A stretch of 64,000 nucleotides of DNA from Paragonimus westermani. Taxonomy: Eukaryota; Platyhelminthes; Trematoda; Plagiorchiida; Troglotrematidae. The notes below the pieces were generated by a model. That model saw nothing but the letters and a program-made list of their open reading frames with translations, was not told the DNA's origin and searched no databases. The stretch's first letter is position 1; the number at the start of each line of letters is the position of its first letter. Positions 23,047 through 31,872 of the stretch are shown piece by piece. The stretch lies in the NCBI GenBank assembly GCA_008508345.1, contig QNGE01000971.1, positions 140,276 through 204,275 on the forward strand, in the 5' to 3' direction. A program made the translations under genes and the position numbers.

Positions 23047-24378
23047 TGCCTACTTAGCCATTTTGTCGTATCTAATCTCTCGGAGGAAACCTCCGAGGGA
23101 TAGATCCTTTTTTGGATGTAAGGATAAGAACCAGCCCGTTGTAAACCGTTTTTCTCCTCGGTGTTTGGCTCTCCAAGGCTGTGGCATCGTCGTCTTGTTC
23201 TCTTGGCGCTGCGTTTTGCTTCCTGACCCAGGTTTAAGTTAATTCGCCCATTTATGCCTCTTGGTGTAGCTGATATCACCCCATGTGGGCCAGATTTGCC
23301 TTCCGTGGCTGTGTCTCCTTTGACTTTTATGCCTGGCATCCTCTGAGCTATCGTGTCAGCTTTGGGTAGTACCAGATCCCGAATGGTGCGGTCTCGAAAT
23401 TCAACTAGGAGTGGTCTGTGGCTGTTCGTTTGCGTGTTAGATGTGATCCACCTACCGAGTCTGTGCGATCTGCGCCATTTTGTCGCTGCGGGTAGTTCGA
23501 CGTTCCGTAAAACACTTAGAATTAGTTGTCTTTCCGAAGACCTCATGTTTAGGATCCGGTATGACCGGTTCGGGAGCTTGAATAATTATTTTCCTGTCCC
23601 TTTTCAGGGTGGCCTGATATGACTTTTTTAACTGTCTAACTGTTTTAATCTGATTATGTAGAGAGGCCGCGACATCACGTAGATGGGCCTTGTGTTGCGC
23701 GATCCGTACGAGAACCACATCAAGGTTTGTCGGGCTATTGGGACTGTGGTGCACACGATGATTTACGGGCGTCCTGCTACCTTCCTTCATTTGTCCCCTT
23801 GGCGTCGGCGCTATTGGTATCTCAGGTTTTGTAACTGTGCTAGTAGTTGGCATTTTTGTTCCCTGAGCAACTTCATTGCCGTTTTGGAATTTTGGCGAAA
23901 TCGAGGTGTTGTTCTCAGGGTGAAAAGCTGTTGATCTAAGTGGTGTTGAGCGCACACGAGGGCTGCCTCCCGGTTTGGGGTGTACGAACTGCTTGCAGAA
24001 GGCCGTCGGAGTGCTCTCAACTTCCCTTGAGTTTCCGTAATGATCAGCCCTGGTTTTTGCAGCAGCAGCAGCAGCAGCAGCGAAGTTCCGAGACTGGGTG
24101 ATGCTATGACTTGGGAAACAGTTGCCGGAGGGCGATATGTGTGGATCTCCCATTACCGATTCCAATCTATCTGCAAGATTGATCAATTTTCTTTCTCTGG
24201 CTTTGCATTCCAGACAGACCCAGCACAGGCCGGTGTATCTGCCGTGCAGTTTATATAGCTCGGTGCTTATGCATGCACATGAGTGGTGACACCATCTATC
24301 GCATATGTCACATTGGATACCGACCACCACCTTTTTTCCGCACTGATTGTTAAGGCATGGATAAGAGACACGAGGCAT
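23025..24378 (-). pseudogene. CR1-like ORF1 with PHD-type zinc finger and polyalanine
   Basis: From the ATG at 24378 residues 1-60 contain a Cys4-His-Cys3 arrangement (C8, C13, C23, C26, H31, C34, then C52, C55, C58), the pattern of a PHD finger; the middle reads QCDICDRWCHHSC. A run of eight alanines near residue 100 is encoded by a GCA repeat. A disordered Pro/Thr-rich part and a basic helix (QLKKSYQATLKRDRK) follow. The frame then shifts near 23546, and the continuation (SERQLILSVLRNVELP, then RLGR, RPLLVEFRDRTIRDLVL) looks like the nucleic-acid-binding domain of LINE ORF1 proteins, ending near 23025. ORF1 proteins bind element RNA; PHD-type fingers are known in CR1-group ORF1 proteins. 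Confidence 0.85.
24059..24081. repeat. GCA trinucleotide microsatellite inside CR1 ORF1
   Basis: About seven to eight GCA units on the plus strand encode polyalanine on the minus strand in ORF1. Such a tract can change length easily without shifting the frame. Confidence 0.9.
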
Positions 24379-24633
24379 ATCACCAGCGGGATGATTATAT
24401 GCTTAAATTATACCTGATTCATACGGCAGAAAAAGAAAAAATGCAAGACGACAGGGGCAACTTATCTTCGAATTCGAATCGCGCGGAATTAGTGACCAGC
24501 GACCGTGTAGATTCCCTAAGGATCCCGGCTGCAACCATGTTTTATTGTTTATCTGGTCTGTGCGCAGGATTCTGTGTACGCCTGCTATAGAAGGCCTGAT
24601 ATGAACTCAGTGCCACTTTTTTCAGCTGTGAAA

Positions 24634-24849
24634 CTAATTGCACACAGCGAACGTTGGCTCCTCTCCTAACAATCCATCTATTCCTCCATTATTCAAGGTC
24701 GTTTGACCTGAGCCTTCTTGAACGTTGTTTAACGCACTCAAAGTTTCCACGCATTTCTCTCTCAGCGCGCTTGTAAGTGTCGCCGACTGGGCTGTGACCC
24801 AATTCGCGCTTCCCTTCTCTCTTCCCTTGGTCGCTGCCGTTGGTCCCAT
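24634..24849 (-). CDS. Leader ORF of the CR1-like element
   Basis: A 71-codon ORF with an ATG precedes ORF1 by about 250 bases. It is hydrophilic (MGPTAATKGREKGSANWVTA at its start) and shows no known domain. Its GC content matches the element. It may be part of the 5' untranslated region, or a short first ORF. Confidence 0.35.
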   Translation of the reverse strand: MGPTAATKGREKGSANWVTAQSATLTSALREKCVETLSALNNVQEGSGQTTLNNGGIDGLLGEEPTFAVCN

Positions 24850-25439
24850 ATTAAGTTAGAACTAACTGATTACCATATTTCCTAACATTGCTGAAATGTA
24901 CGGTTTGTTTCCAAACCATGACGCGTTCTTTTAGTTCGATGTCTGATGGGATTACGCTTTGACTGCTCTTCAGGAAAGTTGTTTCACATTGTTAGTGGAC
25001 GAGGGTCGGGCGCATACCCACTTGTCCGCTACAGTGGTCTGAGCCAGAAATTGTCCCGTTTTTGCGTCGCTGAGCTTCTAAGAACGCTCCGTGATGTGCT
25101 GAGAAGGTTCCGTACTTCGAGGTCAATCAAATAGAAGCTGAGGAGTTCAAACTATCAGTACCATTAACACACATGTTCGCAGCTACCACCGATACGCACA
25201 GTTAATCCTTGCATTGGCATGAGGTGAAAAAGGGGCTAAGCGTAAGACCGATATGGGTTTGATTCTTAGAACCCATACTTCCAGATGATGGGGCTGACAT
25301 TGTAAACGATAGATAAACGCAATGGTTAAGGCTAAAAAATAGCATCAATGGTAAAAAGAAAGATGGGAAGCTGATTAACTTGAATATATGGAGAGGAAAT
25401 TTCTAGGGAAGCTCACCCAAACACAACCCTCACAACAGG

Positions 25440-25740
25440 TCCTGGAAGAGGGATGGCCAGCACTCATCACGCTTTCTTTTGAACTCCGTCACACTATCAA
25501 AGAATATCACCTCCTTTGGAGGTGTTTTCCAACCGTTGGTGACTCGACACAGAGAGGAGTTATCTCTGATCGATGTATGAACTCTCTCCTTTCTCACCTT
25601 GAGACTATGGCCCGAAAGTCTGAACTTGTACGCAGGCTGGGCAGAGATTCCACCTCAACCTCGGTTGTTCCTTTTGGAATCCAGTCTGCACCTGGCTCTT
25701 TTTCCTCTGAAGATTTTCAAGGCAAGTTATTTGTATCTGC
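25440..25740 (-). mobile_element. 3' remnant of another CR1-like element
   Basis: The plus strand here resembles, position by position, the 3' part of the CR1-like RT at 20340-20560 (for example GAGTTATCTCTGATCGATG versus AAGTTATATCAGACAGTCA, followed by an equivalent block ending CTATGGCCC). On the minus strand the frames give a CR1-type C-terminus with RGHS-like, REFIHRSEI and FKRKRDE-like blocks interrupted by stops. The plus-strand 136-codon ORF at 25388-25798 is therefore an antisense shadow. Confidence 0.65.
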
Positions 25741-27276
25741 AGCTAGGCTATCGGCACAGTTATTTAGCCGTCTTGATGACATGATGTCAGAACTCTGAGA
25801 CTTGTTATGGTTCCGCCCCATCAGTTTGGTGAGGAATTCGTTGATTGCAGACAGCTGGTTGAACCGGCGGATTCCGCAGTGGACAGACATGGTAGCTTCG
25901 ATGGCATTTTCTAGTAACATCTAATCAAGCGTGCCTACAACGACTTCCGCTGCCCCCTGGCTTTCGTTGGTCGGGTCAGGATATGTAGGCAGACTGGGAC
26001 TACCAGGTTTTCCTCAAGCGTTCCCGGACAGTATCGTCTTAACTGAGATACCGCGAGGGATTGCAGTTCAGATTTGTTATCACAAAAGCCCTTGGTACAC
26101 TTGTTTCTTATGAGTTTATACTGACTGTGAGTCTCTGGGGTCTGTATTCACTTGCGCTGCATCCAACCAAAACGCTTTGCATAAGTAAGTTCCACTGTGC
26201 ATCTACGAGTATCATAGGATGGCTTATCGCTTTCATTGCTTCTTAGTAGAGTGAACAGGTTGGCCGCTGCATCAATAGTGGTGTCAGTAGTGCTAGAATA
26301 CTTTCACGGAAGCTGAACATGACTAGTTCTGAGAAGTCCTCAGAAAGTGGACGTTCATACTTACGTAATTCTTCTTAAAGCATTTGCGTAATGTTGGAAG
26401 ATCAACTAACAACCTAGAGAAGGCGCAGGCATATTGGAACAGAACCAAAGCGTAATCACAACAAACTACGGTATTTCACTGCCGTAGTTTTCCACCGAAT
26501 AAGGCTCGTTGGTGAATACTAAGCCTACGCTGGACAGTGCATCAGTTGACACCATCTGATGAGACTCAATATCCTTTTAAGTAGCGGTGTAGAGAAACAA
26601 CTCTGTGGAAGGGTCCTGACCGGTGTGCACGTCAAATGCAGTGAAGTCAATACCCGGTGATTGAAACCCGGGATTTATAAACTATTTGGAACCAATTCGA
26701 TGACCATATAAATCGGCGGCTAAGTTGCCGTCTTACGCTGTGACACTCACGGGCAGGCGGTATGTGAAGACTAGGGTAAGGGGCTATTTGGAACAAAATG
26801 GGTGTGTATCCAGATGGACTTGTGCGCTGGATGAAAGAGTGAACCATCTAATTCCACGTTGTCCATATGACTAGACAAGTACAGTGGTGCGCCGCCATCT
26901 GACTTATCAAGCTTGCCCTTTCTTAAGTATTTACACTGGATAGGTTTACTTCTACGTCCATTATATTTGGAGCGACTTCCCAGTAAGTGACATGATGTCG
27001 CATTGCTCGTCCTATTGAAACTGCCTTAGGGAACTATCGACTCGATGGTTAAAACTGAGAGTGACCCATTCAAAGTTGTCTTCTTTTGTCCGGTCAAGTT
27101 TGATTTGCGACGGTGCTGCGCATTTAGGACAATATTGGACATATAAGCTGTAATAAATTCAACCCTAAGCAGTTTCAATTTGTGTCTGGTTGAGCGAGGT
27201 GGCCAGGTCAGGGCGTTCGCACTAACTCAGCAAACATAGGTTTCCTCAGGATGTGCTTACCTTGAGTAAATCGCCA
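25741..27276. other. No gene recognised
   Basis: Only ORFs of about 60-67 codons occur. None has a recognisable motif, and no transposon coding sequence was identified. Confidence 0.35.
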
Positions 27277-27580
27277 TTAGGAAGGGTCATCATCTGGTGA
27301 CGACGGTGAAGTAGTCGACAGTGGTACTCCATCTGTAGTTAGACTCCAGTAGGAGTTGTCAGAGGGCTTCTCCGACTCCCTTCTCCTGACCCTCTCCAGA
27401 CGTGGAAGGTCTGGATTTAAGCGTACGTGCGTCATACTAGAACTTCGAAGTGGGTGTCCCCCTGTGGCCTCTGTCTCAGTGTACTGCGTGCCTTCGGTAC
27501 ATTTTTTGACCGTAATTGGTGGTTGTGGTGGTTGCAATCTACCAATGATTCCACCAGCAGCTGAGAGGGTAGAACCTATG
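27277..27580 (-). CDS. Candidate exon of an unrecognised host protein
   Basis: The minus-strand frame is open from a potential acceptor (..ACCCATAG) near 27580 to a TAA at 27277. It reads STLSAAGGIIGRLQPPQPPI, then a polar stretch including MTHVRLNPDLPRLERVRRRE, and ends SPSSPDDDPS. It is Ser/Pro/Arg-rich, looks like a disordered tail, and sits in a patch richer in GC than its surroundings. A strong donor-like AAG|GTAAGC lies just after the stop (about 27263), which could mean a different frame or an untranslated exon. I recognise no family. An 85-codon antisense ORF exists on the plus strand and is less protein-like. Confidence 0.35.
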
Positions 27581-28131
27581 GGTTACCAAAGGACCATGAG
27601 TTTATGCAAGTGATAAAGTGAACGTCAGTGGTTGACGTCACTCCTCTCCTGCCATCACCCAGTTACTTTATTGAGAGCTTATGGTCTCCTAACTAGCGGG
27701 CCATGCAAATTAGAAGGCTTAACTCCACCGGTTCTTTCACAGTTGCCTGTCATCCATACGCTCCGATTAACATTGGAGATATCGATAGTGCTACTGTGAT
27801 GATCATCAATGAAGGAGTTCCAATATAACATCAAACAAAGCAGATAAATGTAGCGCTGTTCGGCTTGATGGTCGGTTCAACAGACAGGAACGGTAATCAT
27901 GAAACGCATCATTGCATTTGACTATATTTGAAAATGGTAAACTCTGAATTCCAGACAAGCTGCCTGCAGTATATCGATGACAAATAAATGGTTTTGGTGA
28001 GAAGATCGAAATAAATTCAACTGGCGCTTAAGGTAATAGATTGGTTACGAAAGTTCCCATGATTTTCTCACAAGAAAAACCCACCGGAGGCCTCGAAATG
28101 GACGCGATACGGTAAACGTATTACCTATCAC

Positions 28132-31100
28132 CTGGAGACAGGTCCGAGTAGCCGGGCTACATTATATATCTCGCACTTTCAGCTTCACATCATAATATTA
28201 ACAGAGTTTTGGGTGAAAATCCTCATCACAACCACCGAACAATAGACCACTCAATAAACTTCGTGGATCCTGAAAACAAAGTTACCCACATGCAGAATGT
28301 CTAAAGTCTTCAGTCTCTCACTCAAAAGCACCTTCGAGCCTTTTGTGGATCAAACGAACGTCATTTCCATCCATTCCCTCGGGAGATCATTGGGAAGAAA
28401 CGAAATCCAGGAAAGGTGAGCGGCAAATTCTTGTCCACTTTGTCTCACACAGGTGTGTTTCGAGCAATATGATATACGTTGAAACAATAATGCACACGTT
28501 TGTTCTTCCGATTTGCAGGTACCCTGTTTACACTGATATTGGGTGCGTCCTGTTTGATTAAGCTGAAGCCAGCGCTCAAGTATGCGGCGTGTGTTCGAGC
28601 AAACGGCTATTCCGTTCAGTTGAATTGAGCTACGGATAGTAAGCAACCACGACGGCAAAAAATGCTGCAACAAGAAAGCCGAACGTTCTGGCTTCGTGTA
28701 CCCGCTACACTCGTAAACCCACTTTGTGCAACGAAGAGACATCGGGGGACGGCGTTTCTCAGAAACGAAAGTTTTAACAACAATCCTGTAAAAGGTGATC
28801 ACAGAAAAATAGCGTGAGCCAAAAGCCCAGTAAGCCATGCACACGGCTTCCACAAACGAGAACCAAAGTGGCGTCCACAGCACGCTGCGTTACAACATCG
28901 AATTTCAAACATCACAGACGACTGGGTAATTTTCACTTAACGGATGATCAAAACAAACGAATATGAGTCCGTGGCACATACTTTACCGATTCCAATTTCT
29001 GGACCATGTACCAGGATAATAAGCCGAAATGTGCCGTGAAATACTTTTCCTCCACGATGACTGAAGAATTTACGGTCTACGATCAGCACCCAAGCTATGG
29101 AACATTGCACATTGCTGCCCTGCGAGGTGGAGCTCACTCAAGCAAACAAAATACTGACGAAACGACCCGATGGGCTCCCGAAACTATTTAGGCTGTCACT
29201 GAGGGCGTGTTTAACAGCCCGAGGTTCGCCATGTGGGACACCGAGGGCCTCCAACGTTTAGCCACTCGAGCAAAAGGATGTCCGTCAATGTTTTCTCGAC
29301 TGAATCATCCATCTGAGTTGAATTACCCAACCGAACTCCCGAGTAACGTGGATAGACGTCTTCGCTCGATGCGAGAGAAATGGACAGAGGTAGCTGGCTC
29401 TTCCATGAACACATGTCAGCAGCCCCTTTTTCAACTACCTGCCCGAGTTTGCAGGGAGACAAAATTCGGTCGGCCATTGCAAACGCAAACTAACAACCCT
29501 CAGCCAATTAACGGGTAACTTTGATCTTCATGAAAACGGAGTTATCGACCGTTTCCGACCTCCGACCTCCAGTTATTGTTCGAGCCAGACTCAGTCTAAT
29601 CGCGCCATCTATCAATAGGCTAGATCTGTAACATTCCACGCACTGGTTTCTCTTTTATGCGTAAGAATATACCTTGTGTGTAGAAGCCTTTTATTTTAGG
29701 GAGGCAGAACTTTTCCATTGTATTTTCAGGCCATGGGAATGGGTCATGGTTAGTCTAGCTAAGTCATTTTTAGCGACTTTTTTGGCTCCGCCTGGACGGA
29801 TTAGCCACTGCGCAAGAGTGCTAGTCGTAGACCGTGATTTCCTAAGTTGCTGTGGACAAGAATTCCCCCAACCTCATACTCTGCTTTCTTACCTTGGTAA
29901 CTGAGGCAGAAATAACAATCACTGAAATATGGATTATTGTTTTTTATCTGTTTGTTCCAACTGGCTGATGATTGAAAACGGCCTCGTCGTGCGTTGCTTT
30001 CGAAATTCGGTGTGGATGCTGTTGTTGTGGTCACTTGCCTGTGACAGTTGTTGTGTGTTATTACACAGAATCCAAAATGATGTATATGTATTATGTTCGA
30101 CGATGCAGACACCATTTACCCCATTAGTAATTGAGGGTAATGTTTTATTTTTCAGGAAATGGAGTATATCGCAGCTTTCAAGGCAATTTTGAGACTCGTG
30201 AGTTTCACACTTTCTCACAGTTTCATGAGTGCTTGCAGAGGTACTTAGAGGATGTCGGCGTTGTTTACATTTGTGAAACAAGCTGTAAGTCGGAAAAAGT
30301 TTTGAAGTGCGATCGGGTAAGGTGGCATGGTTCCCTTGAAACCGTCTAGATTTATTACCGCTGTACAAAGTATAGAATGCGTAAGTGTATGCAGGGTTGC
30401 GCCACATGCCTTGTCAGTGGAGTCTCGTTGGTTTTAACGATCCAATTTTTGCGGTACGCGTTGAAAATCATAATTCTATATGGTCCGAAGAGGCACCTGT
30501 CTGGTTGTAAGTTCTTTCGAGTTACAGCATAACCACCCCCGTAATTGTCCGGTATACGAGCTCATCCTACAAATCGCAGGCTTGCCTTCAGTAAAGCAAA
30601 CGACTCCAGGAGCCTGTTCGAGTGTTACACACCAATCGTTGATAGTGATCGGTATGTAACGGATTTTTACAAGAAGTTTATCACAACCGCTGACAATGGA
30701 AACATTCGGTGCAAATCGAAGCCTACATTGTCAAGTGTGTGTTGTGTAAGATTTACAAGCGAACGTTAAAGAACCTCTAGGAAGTGTTGTCGGTGATTAA
30801 TGCGATGGACGTGGTGCGCAATATACAGGGTGAGGGCAAAAAACGCATATTTGCTGTGCATAGCGAACGCAAGTTGAGCTGTTCAGCCGTGCTCCACATG
30901 TTATGAAGGTGGATGCCACCCATGAGTCAAAGAGGCACAAGGAGCCGCAGCTTTTGCTCCACTCTCACCTCCAGCCTACTTCATGTCTTCCCGGCGGTAT
31001 TCACCATACATTATCACAAGGTTAATTATATTTTCTGCTGTCCTTTATGGCGTGGTTTTTAAAAATGTTCTTCACATCAGAATGTCAATAGTCAACGTCA

Positions 31101-31436
31101 CATATTACCACTGCTTTCGCCACAGCTGCTCGTACGTTCAATTCATCCGTCAGAGCGCGCAGCTATTTTCTACCGTCAGTACTGCTGTTGGGAACCCTTC
31201 ATACCCCATAGGCTGTGGAAGAACTTTCTGTCACTGCTCCAATTCAATGTAGGTTTCGGCCTCTGCTGTTAGCAAGATGAACAGATGTTCTCGTTTTCTT
31301 CGAAGAACGTCCCATCGACCTCGCGCAAAACAAGTTGAATTCCGCGCCATCAATCTAATAAAGTGTTTTGGAGCTCAGGTGGCAATTCAACAATCGGTGA
31401 ACAAAATGCCGTCGTGTCGCGTGGCTCTCACTGGTG
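28132..31436 (+). repeat. Dispersed repeat, left arm of a large inverted repeat
   Basis: Two inverted, nearly identical partners exist: 29637-31436 matches 34763-36562 base for base in register, and 28676-29974 matches 37334-38632. Differences are very few. The outer part, 28132-28555, has an older, diverged inverted copy at about 44195-44608, and 28790-28900 has a more diverged one near 52600-52720. So this is a multicopy repeat. It contains no transposase or RT that I can recognise; its ORFs (for example the minus 157-codon ORF at 29934-30407) show no domain. The start near ACCTGGAGACAGGT is where similarity to the 44.6-kb copy ends. The right end is cut by the N at 31437. Confidence 0.85.
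28959..29518 (+). pseudogene. Unrecognised ORF with one in-frame stop, duplicated in the inverted repeat
   Basis: One frame stays open for about 185 codons apart from a single TAG at 29189-29191. It reads RGTYFTDSNFWTMYQDNKPK, KYFSSTMTEEFTVYDQHPSY, then after the stop FNSPRFAMWDTEG, LNHPSELNYPTELPSN and LRSMREKWTEV. Composition and charge pattern look like protein. The same frame with the same stop recurs at 37790-38349 on the minus strand. An acceptor-like ACTATTTAG overlaps the stop, and a GGGTAACT donor-like site lies at the end, so the second half could be an exon. I do not recognise a family; alternatives are a decayed transposon protein or chance. Confidence 0.35.
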
Positions 31437-31437
31437 N
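31437..31437. other. Assembly gap (single N)
   Basis: The base is N. Sequence to the left matches the other repeat arm up to the base before it; sequence to the right is unrelated RT code. The N therefore joins two contigs. Confidence 0.95.
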
Positions 31438-31673
31438 AGAGGAATATCCTGATAAGCTTTTGGTAAACGATCGTTGAAGGTTTTCTAACACAAGCCTGTC
31501 GGACTTGCGTAGGTGGCAGTAAATGAAGGTGCAATACTCGAGTTGAGGCCGAGCACACCTTTTGTAGAGCGTCAGCTTCGCAGTTGGTAGGCTGAACGCC
31601 TTTTTGATGCAGCCTATTGTTCTTTTAGTTTTTGCTACCTGGAAGCATACTTGTTCAGAGAAATTGAAGGAGT
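31438..31673 (-). mobile_element. CR1-B reverse transcriptase C-terminal fragment
   Basis: The minus strand reads FSEQVCFQVAKTKRTIGCIK, LPTAKLTLYKRCARPQLEYC and FIYCHLRKSDRLVLENLQRS without a stop. These are the post-catalytic blocks of a CR1-like RT, and they match the copies at 46952-47425 (minus) and 52290-52450 (plus). The fragment starts directly against repeat sequence at 31674, as a 5'-truncated insertion would, and its 3' side is lost at the N. Confidence 0.85.
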
Positions 31674-31872
31674 AAGTGTGTGTTGTTTAAGATTTACAAG
31701 CGAACGTTGAAGAACCTCTAGGAAGTGTTGTCGGTGATTAATGCGATGGACGTGGTGCGCAATATACAGGGTGAGGCCAAAAAACGCATATTTGCTGTGC
31801 ATAGCGAACGCAAGTTGAGCTGTTCAGCCGTGCTCCACATGTTATGAAGGTGGATGCCACCCACGAGTCAAA
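31674..31872 (+). repeat. Partial third copy of the dispersed repeat
   Basis: These 199 bases repeat 30733-30931 in the same orientation with a handful of substitutions, clearly more than between the two long arms. It therefore belongs to a different, older copy interrupted by the CR1-B fragment. Confidence 0.9.

Larger units (their letters stand above)
20300..24850 (-). mobile_element. CR1-like non-LTR retrotransposon, near full length, inactivated
   Basis: Reading leftwards from about 24850, the order is a short leader ORF, ORF1 with a PHD-type zinc finger, an apurinic-type endonuclease, and a reverse transcriptase ending near 20429. This is the architecture of the CR1 group. The pieces sit in different frames with gaps or overlaps of tens of bases, so the copy carries several frameshifts but few large losses. 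Its higher GC than the flanks suggests a relatively recent insertion. It lies about 0.3 kb upstream of TMEM70's start codon, in the same orientation. The 3' end is probably near 20300; no target-site duplication was identified. Confidence 0.9.

Noticed and set aside
24059..24081. Short regular repeat considered as a CRISPR or satellite array
   Set aside because: It is a simple GCA microsatellite inside a coding region. No array with spacers was seen anywhere in the window.
25388..25798. Plus-strand ORF of 136 codons
   Set aside because: The region aligns with the 3' coding end of a CR1-like element on the other strand, so the ORF is a shadow.
26550..26600. CTGATGAG motif resembling a hammerhead ribozyme core
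   Set aside because: No GAAA core strand follows a plausible stem II, and flanking helices do not pair. Similar CTGATGA strings near 2070, 41172 and 52105 also lack the second core element.
28350..28883. Minus-strand ORF of 177 codons in the repeat
   Set aside because: It begins with GTG, the second repeat copy diverges in the middle of it, and the translation shows no domain. The 52.6-kb copy seems to conserve a different frame.
29934..30407. Minus-strand ORF of 157 codons, identical at 35792-36265
   Set aside because: The identity only reflects the recent duplication of DNA. Composition is not protein-like, and shorter ORFs overlap it on the other strand.
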